This document shows positions 6,912 to 16,173 of a DNA stretch of 35,137 bases, in pieces. The DNA is from a virus: the IMG/VR virus record IMGVR_UViG_3300030202_000906, positions 1 through 35,137 of that record; one strand, 5' to 3'. Under the pieces are notes generated by a model that saw only the letters and a program-made list of their open reading frames with translations, had not been told where the DNA came from and ran no database searches. Each line of letters begins with the position of its first letter. The first letter of the stretch is position 1. The position numbers were made by a program, and so were the translations under genes.

Positions 6912-9467
6912 TCATCTAGATGTTGCGTATTTAAATGGATTATGTGACATGGCTAACCAAACCCATTCACCACCACTTCCATTGAGTCCACTACCAGAGG
7001 TACGCATTTTCCAACCATTGCTTAAAATATCAATTACATTAGTTGTTCCATGAGATGATTCAGTTATAGTACCATCTGCATTTAACATTTGCATACCCGG
7101 GCCATTAAAAGGATTTCTTGTTGCATCTAAAAGATACCAAAAATCACCACTTCTATTATGCCTTTTTAATAATATAAATGCTGGTTTAAATCCTGTGTAA
7201 ACAAATGTACCATCTGTATTACCATTTCCAACGTATGATCCTGCTTTACAATACCCTTCTACATTTGTAAAACAATAATAAATATAATTATTTGTACCTG
7301 CCCAAGTATAATTGTCTTTACAAGTAAATATAGAAGAATTGACAGTTCCCCAACGACCAGTAAAAGGACCTTCACTTGTGTTTAATCGTAATCCTGAACC
7401 AGCAGTAACACCTTCTGCCCAATAAGTATCCCAATTATAAGCTGTATCTCTATTTTTAGCTAATATAACTGTGGGTGCCGCTGATAAACCATGAGATACA
7501 GTTTTATCTCCAGAACCTCCATCACCGACTGCTTTAACAATACTAAAACCACCACTAGGGTCTACTTGATGTGTTGATGTTAAATCTCCAGAACCAGAAC
7601 TTGTCGTTCCACCATTTGCTCTCCAATTCCAAGAAGCATAAGTATTACTGCTTGTATTATAACCAGCAACAGTAGAACCACCAAAACTAAAACCATCATT
7701 ACCAAAAGCTGATAATCCAGATTCTGTAGATTGTGTATCATTATTATGTGAAGAAATTACTTTAGTAACACCTCTACTAGAATCAAATAACTTATGTCCT
7801 TGAGTATCATTTCTATTTTTAAGCCATACAAAATCAGGTTGAAATCCTACTCCTGTTACACTTTGAGATGAACCATTACCTGTATATAATACAGGACTAA
7901 ACAATTTCTGTGGAAAATTGTCATCAGTTTGTGCAGGGTCTACTGCATCTGCTACTGAAGCATTACCAGAACAAAGAGCTAAAAATCCTGTATCTGGAGC
8001 ATAATAAAAATTACCATAGCCTGTATCATCACTATTTCCTTGTGCTGTTTTTTCTCCAGCAAAAGTTCCATCTTGTCCTGCGTTTAATATACTACCAGTT
8101 CCATTATATATTTGATCTATAAATGATATTGGGTTACTAGGTGTTGTAGTCCATGACCATTGAGGATTAGTGCCTGCTGAAGGATCACCAGAATTAACAA
8201 ATGCTCCATTTTTAGTAATCCAGCATTTACGATTATCTAAATCTAAATGAAAACCTATAATATCTCCTGTTGTAGCAGTAGCAAGACCTGTACTTGTAGC
8301 AGTTATTGTTCCAAAACCTGCTACATTAGCAGCAGTACCATTTACAGCAACTGTTCCAGAAGCAGGAGCAAAACGCATAGCCCAAATATCTCCTCCTGTA
8401 TTTGTATTATATGCCACATTTCCAATAGCAGCTAATCCTAAATAAGGATAACCAGAACTTTCATTTGCTATTAATCTTTCAAAATACCATTTACCACTTG
8501 TCATAGCAAAAGTACCTGAAGGCATAGCTATATCACTAGAAGTATTGCCTAAAGCTTTTAAATTACCTTCTGATAAAGTTGCATAACTACCTGCATTTAA
8601 AGGATTATAAGTACAAAAATTACCACCATTAGAACTAGAGTTAAAAGTAGGAGTATCTAGCATTTGATCGTGTGTTGAAAGATTAGAGCTTCCCCAATCG
8701 TTTCCTTCTCCACTTGTATCATCACCTAAAGCACTAGAATCTTGAAACATTAATAAATGTCCTGCACTTCCCCAAGTAATTCCACTACTTAAATCTTTAG
8801 GAATCCAAACTCCATTTTTTTCTTCTGAAAAAACAGTAGGAGCTAATGTGCTTCCATCAACATATGCCCATTGTGCTAGGTAACTTTGAATAGGATAACT
8901 ACCCGGATAATAATCTCCTATTGTCCAAGCACCTGCTACAATACCTGCCATAGAAGAATACGAACTTCTATTATCTACGTTGTAATCTGCTTCTGTGCCA
9001 TTTATAAATATTTTTAATTTTTCACTAGCTGTTCCATTATCAAGATCTGCCTGAATATGAATATTATAAAATGCCGAAGTATCACGAAATACATTATTTG
9101 TAGATAAAATATATGCACCAGTATTTGTATTAGTTATAACAAAAGCATCTCCTGCTCCATAAGAACCAGTAGCTGCAAATCCAAATTCATGTAAAACAGA
9201 ACCACTTGTACCACTTCTAGGGGTAAAAACATTTAATAATCTAGCACCTCCTACTGGATTAGTTCCTTCTATTGCTGACCTTTTAATCCAAAAGTTTAAA
9301 GTAAAATGCACATTAGAATCAACAGTACTAAATGTTCTTGTTAATCTGCTATTGTTTGCTCCTGTACCACTAGGAGCAACCATTCTGACCGAATGTGGAA
9401 TTTGATGTGTATAAAAATCAGTTGCACCTGCTGTTGGTATAGCATTACTATTTTGTAATAAACTCAT
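6912..9467 (-). CDS. Tail fibre/spike with LamG-like, SPRY-like and DUF7483-like domains
   Basis: 851 residues, probably receptor-binding. Domains in order: an N-terminal concanavalin/LamG-like region (about 40-250) around HFTLNFWIKRSAI and KIFINGTEADYN; a conserved GNDWGSSNLSTHDQMLDTP linker (about 256-275); a SPRY-like region (about 320-440) with GKWYFERLI, GLAAIGN and GDIIGFHLDLDNRKCWI; and a C-terminal DUF7483-like region with VGFQPDFVWLKNR, HKLFDSSRG and YASWNWRANGG. These carbohydrate-binding-type modules suit recognition of surface glycans. The ATG overlaps the stop of the upstream fibre gene (TAATG). It carries no C-type lectin variable region and there is no nearby reverse transcriptase. 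Confidence 0.82.
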   Translation of the reverse strand: MSLLQNSNAIPTAGATDFYTHQIPHSVRMVAPSGTGANNSRLTRTFSTVDSNVHFTLNFWIKRSAIEGTNPVGGARLLNVFTPRSGTSGSVLHEFGFAATGSYGAGDAFVITNTNTGAYILSTNNVFRDTSAFYNIHIQADLDNGTASEKLKIFINGTEADYNVDNRSSYSSMAGIVAGAWTIGDYYPGSYPIQSYLAQWAYVDGSTLAPTVFSEEKNGVWIPKDLSSGITWGSAGHLLMFQDSSALGDDTSGEGNDWGSSNLSTHDQMLDTPTFNSSSNGGNFCTYNPLNAGSYATLSEGNLKALGNTSSDIAMPSGTFAMTSGKWYFERLIANESSGYPYLGLAAIGNVAYNTNTGGDIWAMRFAPASGTVAVNGTAANVAGFGTITATSTGLATATTGDIIGFHLDLDNRKCWITKNGAFVNSGDPSAGTNPQWSWTTTPSNPISFIDQIYNGTGSILNAGQDGTFAGEKTAQGNSDDTGYGNFYYAPDTGFLALCSGNASVADAVDPAQTDDNFPQKLFSPVLYTGNGSSQSVTGVGFQPDFVWLKNRNDTQGHKLFDSSRGVTKVISSHNNDTQSTESGLSAFGNDGFSFGGSTVAGYNTSSNTYASWNWRANGGTTSSGSGDLTSTHQVDPSGGFSIVKAVGDGGSGDKTVSHGLSAAPTVILAKNRDTAYNWDTYWAEGVTAGSGLRLNTSEGPFTGRWGTVNSSIFTCKDNYTWAGTNNYIYYCFTNVEGYCKAGSYVGNGNTDGTFVYTGFKPAFILLKRHNRSGDFWYLLDATRNPFNGPGMQMLNADGTITESSHGTTNVIDILSNGWKMRTSGSGLNGSGGEWVWLAMSHNPFKYATSR

Positions 9468-11992
9468 TACGCATATACCACACTATTTGTTATGTAAGCA
9501 TTTGTTCCATCAGACAAATAACTTACTAAATACGTTCCTGCCGTAGTTAAAGTTGCCGCTGTAGTAGCAGAGCCTTTAGTGTTTGCATGTAAACTTAGTG
9601 TATGACCACCACTATTAATTAACAATATGTATCCAGATTGACCATCTGCATGATTAGTAAAAGTTATAGCTAAGTTTCCAGCAGGAGTGCATTTAAAATT
9701 ATTGTTAGCGTTCATGTCAAACGAGCCGTCATTATCTGTTGTTAAAGCATTACGCTGTGGCGCAGTATATACGTTCGTTTCATCTTTAGCTACAATGTCA
9801 GCATTATAAGCCTGAACATGTGTGCCGATTGTTAAACCTAAACTTGCCCTAGCCGTTGCTCCATTTTCAGCTACAAAGTTACTGCCATCTCCAACAATAA
9901 TATTACCATCTGTTACTGCTAATCCAGCAACATCTTGTAGTTGTTGATCGAGTCTTGCATTAGCAACTGTTCCTGTTAATTGTGTAGCGACTATTGATTT
10001 ATTGGTAAGAGTCTGTGTAGCTACTGTAGATACTAACTCGCCATCTCCTCCCGGAGGAAGGGTTAACGTATTAGTTACTGTAGCTGAATGGGGTTGACTC
10101 TTAACAGTTTGTCCATGACTATTACTTTCACAATTAAAGACTATAGTACCAGGATTTGTATTACCTCTTACAACTACCGTACCAGTACCATGTGGCGCTA
10201 GATCAATAGTTCTATTTGATGATGATACTATATCCCTCGCCAAAACATCCAAATCTCCACCTAATTCTGGACTCGTATCTTCTACAACATTTGTAAGATT
10301 ACCTGCACCATCTGCGCCACTATAACTAAAGTGTACGCCTATGCCATCGTTGTTTGTAAATGATCCGTTACTTACAACATGCGTTACAGGAACTTTACTA
10401 TATCCACTTGCGTCAGTTACAGCACCAGACACTTTAAACATAGCATACGTTGATGCGGTGCCTTCTTTTGTTACAGTAATTATACCTCTAGCATTAGCAT
10501 TGCTAATATCATCCCACGATTGCACAAATCCAGATATATCAGCAGAAGCATCATCAGCATCGTCTACATATAAAATAGATACACTTGATAAAGTTCCGTG
10601 ATTAAATGCTATCTTACCGCCTCCTGGATCTGCGTCAGATGTACTACTATTCCATGTCATAGATAATTGTGAGTTTGTTCCACTTGCACCTGTCGAACCA
10701 GTTGAACCTGTTGATCCTGTTGAACCCGTTGAACCAGTATCACCTGTATTTCCTGACCGTGAAAAATGCACAGACAATTCATCGGCTGCACTAAACGTAT
10801 TATTCGATGCAACATGCGTAACAGCCAGTTTGTTATAGCCAGAAGCGTCTGTTGATGCTCCCGTAATATTAAATCGTGCATAAGTAGAACTATCGTTTAT
10901 ATCTACTATATGTAAATGACCTCTTATTGTACTATCGCTGTCATCCCAAGTTAATACATCAGTTGAAGTTGTTACACCATGAGCATCTGCATCATCTATA
11001 TATATTGCAGTAGCAGAAGCGTAGGTGCCATTATTAAATCTTATTTCTCCAGCACCCGGATCTGCGTCTGAAGTTCCTGTATCAAACTTATAAAAATAAC
11101 CCGGTATTGCGCCATCTTCACCAGACGCTACAAAACTTATAAACACTTTATCGTTATTAGCTAATGTGCCTGCGCCGTCTATATATGTTAATGCAACTTT
11201 AGAATAACCTGACGCATCCGTAACAGCGCCCGACACTTTAAATACATGCCAAGTATCTAAGGTATTAGATTTACTTACACGAATACGGCCACGGTTTGTG
11301 TCATTTCCAGAGACATCATCGAAACTTTGAATCCAGGCAGATACGTCTGTGCCAGCTGCATCTAAGTCATCTATATACGCAATAGTTGCACTACCAATAG
11401 TTGAGTTATTAAACCTTACAACACCTGAACCTGGGTCGCTATCTGTAGTTGTTGTGCTGTATGTAAACTGTGCGCTATCGCCACCTTTAGGCAAAAAGTC
11501 TGCAACTGTTGTTAAATTACCATCGCTGTCAAAACCAAGTGTTTTACTTGCTCTCGTTGCAGCATTATCGGTAAACTCAGCAGTAGTTATAGTATTAGTT
11601 TTACTAACTTTAAAGCTACGATCTACTTCTTCTTGTATCTCGATCATTTGATGCGTTACTTTATCTAAGCTATCCTCAAAACTACCAGACAAGAAGGGAT
11701 CATTTTCCACTAGATCAAGACTTTGTGTTAATGCTGTATCTCTTATTAACACGACAGTCTCTGTAGCAGCTGGTACACTTTCTGATTCAAACACAACATT
11801 ACCGCCTGATGCGTTACCTATGTTTGTAAGAGTGTAGTGGGTCGTAAGTGTCTTTAATGTCTCTGTGCCAGCAGCACTTCGTATAAATACTTTAATTTCA
11901 GAACTCGCAAAAATCTTAAATCCATAGGCGAAAGTTGTAGTACTTGCGTCTCCTGAATAACTATTTTTGGTGGTTAACGATGATACAGTCAT
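9467..11992 (-). CDS. T7 gp17-like tail fibre with three tandem repeats and a collagen-like linker
   Basis: 841 residues. The first 165 residues match the T7 gp17 N-terminal (tail-attachment) domain pattern: a YSGDASTTTFAYGFKIF start, SHxT-type beta strands, TALTQSLDLVENDPF and a coiled coil DKVTHQMIEIQEEVDRSF. Three tandem domains of about 115 residues follow (about 174-294, 299-416 and 443-562). Each has a DSDPG/DADPG start, RFNN or AFNH, YIDDxDA, W-DD, a VSGAVTDASGYSKV-like core and SFVASG/HFSRSG/HFSYSG at the end. Between repeats 2 and 3 lies a collagen-like Gly-Ser-Thr run (about 414-439). The C-terminal part has LPPGGDGELVSTVATQTLTN typical of phage fibres. Confidence 0.88.
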   Translation of the reverse strand: MTVSSLTTKNSYSGDASTTTFAYGFKIFASSEIKVFIRSAAGTETLKTLTTHYTLTNIGNASGGNVVFESESVPAATETVVLIRDTALTQSLDLVENDPFLSGSFEDSLDKVTHQMIEIQEEVDRSFKVSKTNTITTAEFTDNAATRASKTLGFDSDGNLTTVADFLPKGGDSAQFTYSTTTTDSDPGSGVVRFNNSTIGSATIAYIDDLDAAGTDVSAWIQSFDDVSGNDTNRGRIRVSKSNTLDTWHVFKVSGAVTDASGYSKVALTYIDGAGTLANNDKVFISFVASGEDGAIPGYFYKFDTGTSDADPGAGEIRFNNGTYASATAIYIDDADAHGVTTSTDVLTWDDSDSTIRGHLHIVDINDSSTYARFNITGASTDASGYNKLAVTHVASNNTFSAADELSVHFSRSGNTGDTGSTGSTGSTGSTGSTGASGTNSQLSMTWNSSTSDADPGGGKIAFNHGTLSSVSILYVDDADDASADISGFVQSWDDISNANARGIITVTKEGTASTYAMFKVSGAVTDASGYSKVPVTHVVSNGSFTNNDGIGVHFSYSGADGAGNLTNVVEDTSPELGGDLDVLARDIVSSSNRTIDLAPHGTGTVVVRGNTNPGTIVFNCESNSHGQTVKSQPHSATVTNTLTLPPGGDGELVSTVATQTLTNKSIVATQLTGTVANARLDQQLQDVAGLAVTDGNIIVGDGSNFVAENGATARASLGLTIGTHVQAYNADIVAKDETNVYTAPQRNALTTDNDGSFDMNANNNFKCTPAGNLAITFTNHADGQSGYILLINSGGHTLSLHANTKGSATTAATLTTAGTYLVSYLSDGTNAYITNSVVYA

Positions 11993-12007
11993 TGTCTTTC
12001 CTTATTG

Positions 12008-15000
12008 TTATTTAATGTATTGATTGATATTTTCTTTAATATCTTTTACTTCGTAATAAACTGCGGATAATTCTTCATTGCCAGGCAATGACAATAAAGT
12101 TAGTATTGCTTCTTCATAAAATTTTTCTTCAATATTATTTACAATGCTAAATTTTTCTTTTAAAGAAGCTTCATCATAATCATCTGTGTTTGTTATATAC
12201 TCTAAAGCATCTATAAAATTAAAATCGTGCTTACCATTTATTTTGTATAATGTTTCTTTTTTAGCAATAACATTCCATTGGCTTATTTGTTTTTCACTTA
12301 ATGGTATGCGATTTAAAAGTTTTGTTTTTTTTCTTTGTAATGGCATGCCAATTCTTATTAATTCTTCTTGTAATTCAGTCATTTTTTCTCCTTTTGATAC
12401 TTTAAAAGGAGTAATCATATTCCATGCAGCTAAAACAGCATTGTCAGAAAAACGCACACTATTATCTATTTCATCACCAAAAACATCATATTGTAAAGCT
12501 TCTGCTGCTTCTGCTTCTGATGAACCAAATATTAAACTGTCTTTTGTTTGCAATTTCCATGTATTGTCTAAAAATTCAGTAAAATAATTTCCGCCTTTAA
12601 TTGTGCCTACTTTATCGTATTGATATTCACCAGTTTCATCTGGCCCTAATTTTTCTATTTCTTCCCAAGTGTAATACTCATACTCTTTATTAATTTTAGT
12701 TCTTTTAGAATTATTAATTTTTGCAAATCTTTTTTGTGCTGAACTAAATGGAATTGGTAAAGGGCCAATAGCATTACTTAATGGGCCTTCTGTTAAATAA
12801 CTCATATCTTCATACATAAATGCTTTAGTTACATCGCCCATTGTTTGTAAAAATGGAAGTTCAGTAAAATAATTTGCTGTTGCTGCAACAGCAGACATAG
12901 CAAGAGTGTCATTTACGTTAGGGTTATCATTTCTTCTTTGTCTTTCTACAGTATCTGTACCAACAGCTATAACAGCGCCTACTGGTTCAAAACCAGAATA
13001 ATTTACATAATATAATTCACCATTTGGATTACCTACTTCATTATATAAAGGCAAAAAATCACCATTTTTATCTTTAGGAAAATTCTCTGCTCTAAAAACG
13101 CAACTATAAGGTTGCCATCCAGGAGGTAATCTATTTTGTTGATTTTTATTGCGGGGGTAAGATCCTGTGCAACGACCTTCCATAGCATAATCTGCAATAG
13201 AAAGCATAGCTGCTGAACCTAAAGCTAAACGAGAAAATGCTTTTGCTCTTTCTCTTGGCCCTCTCATAAACAATTTTTGATAAAACGTAGGATTAAAAGC
13301 AGCCATTATTGGATTACGTTCTGCATGTCTTACAACAGCATTAGTAGGAACCATTGCAAAAGGAATAGCTACTCTACCTAACGGGTGATTTTGTATTACA
13401 CTTAAAATATTTTTTACAGATTTAGGTAATGGAGAAGTTAATGTTGAATATTCTGCTGCTTCTATTAATTCTTTTTCTACTGAACGAGGGTCTAAATGAA
13501 TCATCATAGCTGCTTCATCTGCTTCAGTTATACTTTTTCCATTTGCTAAAGCATTTTGTCGTGCAAGAAAAGCTTGTCTATGTAATTCTCCTCTTTGTAA
13601 ACCTGTTTTCCAAAAATCATCTCCACTTTGCAAACTACGACCTGGCAATCTTATTATTCTTCCTATAAAATCTAATGCTTGACCATAAACAGGATTATCT
13701 AATTCATTAAATTTTTTACTTCCCCATTTAATTCTTTCTGAACTAATTGCTTGATACCGTAAATTTTCTGCTTTAGCACCTCCCATTGCAGGAATTTCTG
13801 TTTTAAGAGTTTTGTTAGCTACAACAAACATATCTCTTAAACCTCTTATTTGACCATAATGTTTTGCAAATATTTCTCTTAAAAAAGCGCCTTCATCAAT
13901 TCCAGGTTTGTTTATAGCTTTTCTTGCGCCTCTTTCTATTAAACTAAATCCTCCAGCTAATATTTCTTCTACAGATTGATAACCTTGAAAAACTGGTGTT
14001 GCAATTATGTTTTTTAAAATTGTTGTTGTCCAACCTAACAAACCATTTACATAAATTTCATTAAATACATCTTTAGAAGTTCCCCACCAACCTTGATATG
14101 TATAATTATGAGCAGCATGACTTCCATTTTTATAAGCTTGTCGCCATCCTTTAGCCATTTTAATAGTTAATTCTGCTCCACCAGCAGAAGATAATAATTC
14201 TTTAATAGCTGCACCTTCTAATTCTGGAGGTAAACCTAATGGTATTTTTAATGAATTAAATGCTCTTGCATTTTCAGTTATAGATCCTTTAACTTGCATA
14301 ATAATACCAGCATTAATTGCTGATTGTCTGCGATATTCTAATAATAATTTTTGATCTACTATTCCAGCTATTTCATTAGCTTCTATTTGTTTTGTTAATT
14401 TATCTAATTTTTCAATACTTTTGTTCATTAATAATCTTACAGCAGTCAACTCTGTGTTATTTAAAGTAGCGCCATTTTTTCTAGCAAATAATTTTTTAGT
14501 TAAATTTAATTCATCTAACAATAATTTTTCAGCTTCTTCTTTAGTTTCTATATGTGATATTTTGCCTCTTTTAGCTTTGTTTATAGGTTCTGCTATTTCG
14601 TCTGAAATAGCATTAATAATTTCTTTTACATCATCGCTAGTTTCTATTTTATTAAAATTAAAATCTGTGCCATCTTTAGAACTAACGTGTAAAACACCTT
14701 CTTTATTTCTTAAAGTTTTTATATTATCGTAAATGTTTTCAGATGCTATACGACTGTCTGAATAAGGAGCATCTATTTCTTTGTCTTTTAATGCTTTAGA
14801 AGCTAAATCTAATATTTCTTTTTGTTCTGTATCTTTTACGTTTTCTTTACCTTCCATATTTTGTTTTTTAAAACGTGCATACCCTTCTTTAGACAACATT
14901 CTTTTTGCATGATAATCTTTAGTTTTTGCATACGATTGATTTTTTGGTGGTAAAAAACTTTCTTCTATAGTTGTTGGAACTCTTGGCGCTACTTTAGAAG

Positions 15001-15172
15001 GCAACGTATCATCTGCTTTAGTTATTGATGCAGCCATATCATCAGAACCGCCTAAAATTAATTTTAATAATTCTCGACCTAAACCCGCTACTTCTATTTC
15101 ATTTGGGTCTCCTGCAATTTCTGTAACACCACCTTTTAAAGCAGTATTATTTGCTTTTTCTCTAATAGCCAT
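12008..15172 (-). CDS. Large internal virion (ejection) protein, gp16-like position
   Basis: 1054 residues, the largest protein of the window. By position (last of the ejection cluster, before the fibre gene) and composition it is the counterpart of T7 gp16. These proteins leave the capsid and form the channel for DNA entry. Recognisable segments are a Lys/Glu-rich helical N-terminal half, a TLKNIIATPVFQGYQS region, FWKTGLQRGELHRQAF, a VIQNHPLGRVAIPFAMVPTN stretch and a hydrophobic LALGSAAMLSIADYAMEG segment. No lytic-transglycosylase motif is evident. The gene is very AT-rich. The function is inferred from context and family resemblance. Confidence 0.75.
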   Translation of the reverse strand: MAIREKANNTALKGGVTEIAGDPNEIEVAGLGRELLKLILGGSDDMAASITKADDTLPSKVAPRVPTTIEESFLPPKNQSYAKTKDYHAKRMLSKEGYARFKKQNMEGKENVKDTEQKEILDLASKALKDKEIDAPYSDSRIASENIYDNIKTLRNKEGVLHVSSKDGTDFNFNKIETSDDVKEIINAISDEIAEPINKAKRGKISHIETKEEAEKLLLDELNLTKKLFARKNGATLNNTELTAVRLLMNKSIEKLDKLTKQIEANEIAGIVDQKLLLEYRRQSAINAGIIMQVKGSITENARAFNSLKIPLGLPPELEGAAIKELLSSAGGAELTIKMAKGWRQAYKNGSHAAHNYTYQGWWGTSKDVFNEIYVNGLLGWTTTILKNIIATPVFQGYQSVEEILAGGFSLIERGARKAINKPGIDEGAFLREIFAKHYGQIRGLRDMFVVANKTLKTEIPAMGGAKAENLRYQAISSERIKWGSKKFNELDNPVYGQALDFIGRIIRLPGRSLQSGDDFWKTGLQRGELHRQAFLARQNALANGKSITEADEAAMMIHLDPRSVEKELIEAAEYSTLTSPLPKSVKNILSVIQNHPLGRVAIPFAMVPTNAVVRHAERNPIMAAFNPTFYQKLFMRGPRERAKAFSRLALGSAAMLSIADYAMEGRCTGSYPRNKNQQNRLPPGWQPYSCVFRAENFPKDKNGDFLPLYNEVGNPNGELYYVNYSGFEPVGAVIAVGTDTVERQRRNDNPNVNDTLAMSAVAATANYFTELPFLQTMGDVTKAFMYEDMSYLTEGPLSNAIGPLPIPFSSAQKRFAKINNSKRTKINKEYEYYTWEEIEKLGPDETGEYQYDKVGTIKGGNYFTEFLDNTWKLQTKDSLIFGSSEAEAAEALQYDVFGDEIDNSVRFSDNAVLAAWNMITPFKVSKGEKMTELQEELIRIGMPLQRKKTKLLNRIPLSEKQISQWNVIAKKETLYKINGKHDFNFIDALEYITNTDDYDEASLKEKFSIVNNIEEKFYEEAILTLLSLPGNEELSAVYYEVKDIKENINQYIK

Positions 15173-15192
15173 AGCAAATCCTATAAATTAAA

Positions 15193-16173
15193 TTATAATT
15201 TTGTGTTTGATGTTTGTAAGTTTAAAGAATTAGTATTTATTTCAGCTTCTTTAAATAATTGATCCCAAGGAATTAATTTAGCGCCTTTTACAGCTGTTTC
15301 TATAAAACCTTGAATAGCACCCCCTAAAACTAAACCTTCTAAAGATAACCTTAAACGATTTACAATAGCTGGATCATTAACATTTTTTTCAAATATTGAA
15401 ACTACAACATTTCCAAATTCACTACGTTCTTCTGGTGTTTGCCCTAGTAAATATTTAGCTAAATCATCTGTTAAAGTGCCTTGCATTTCTGGAAATGCGG
15501 CAGCATCTGCAATAGAACCCCACACCATTCCACGAACAAATGGATTTGGCGCTTTCATGCCTTCTACCCATAAATTTGCTTTGCGCCATCCTTTTTCTAT
15601 AAGTTTTGCGCCTGATACTATTTTGGCAGAGGGTACAGCAGGAGTTGCAAATTGTGAAACAACTTTTACTATTTGACCATACAATTCATAGTTAAATGGC
15701 TGATTAGCGTATTCATTAAAACCCATGTCAGGCATTATGTTTTCATCAAGCCAACTTAATCCAGCTTGTAATTGTCTATTAATATCTTCTGAACCAAGAA
15801 ATTTATTAAAATTTTCTTCTCCTGTTAAATTTTTACCTAAGTAATTTAAAGCATCTCCTGGCGCCCCAGCTAAAGTTCCAATAAAATCATTAAAGTTTTT
15901 ACTGCCTTCTACTACGCCTTGTATTATAGCTTTAGGCGTATCTTCAGCTACATTAGCTACAACACTTTGCTCTTGAGTGTCCTCTACAGCATCAACTTGT
16001 GTGTCAGCAATAGCATCAGATTGAACAACAGCATTTTCTGTATTATCAGCAACGACAACATTATCAGTTTCTTCTTTTGGTGGCATAATTTCATTATTAA
16101 AAGCCATAACAGGAATACCCATTTCAACTAAATCGTATTTGTCCAATTCTTCTTCTACATTAATTAAAATCAT
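15193..16173 (-). CDS. Ejection-cluster protein, 326 aa
   Basis: A protein with an acidic low-complexity N-terminal third (rich in V, D, A, E, with EDTQEQSVVANVAEDTP), followed by a helical region containing VVEGSKNFNDFIGTLAGAPG, glycine/alanine-rich possible membrane segments (FVRGMVWGSIADAAAF) and GLVLGGAIQGFIETAVKG. It sits between the gp15-like and gp16-like genes with a 4-nt overlap on one side and a 20-nt gap on the other, so it is probably a component of the ejection apparatus. I cannot match it to a named T7 protein. It may correspond to the N-terminal part of a larger ejection protein in relatives. Confidence 0.65.
   Translation of the reverse strand: MILINVEEELDKYDLVEMGIPVMAFNNEIMPPKEETDNVVVADNTENAVVQSDAIADTQVDAVEDTQEQSVVANVAEDTPKAIIQGVVEGSKNFNDFIGTLAGAPGDALNYLGKNLTGEENFNKFLGSEDINRQLQAGLSWLDENIMPDMGFNEYANQPFNYELYGQIVKVVSQFATPAVPSAKIVSGAKLIEKGWRKANLWVEGMKAPNPFVRGMVWGSIADAAAFPEMQGTLTDDLAKYLLGQTPEERSEFGNVVVSIFEKNVNDPAIVNRLRLSLEGLVLGGAIQGFIETAVKGAKLIPWDQLFKEAEINTNSLNLQTSNTKL

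Noticed and set aside
6912-11992. Diversity-generating retroelement in the fibre genes
   Set aside because: BPP-1-like gene content prompted the check, but there is no reverse transcriptase, no template/variable repeat pair and no C-type lectin variable end in the window.
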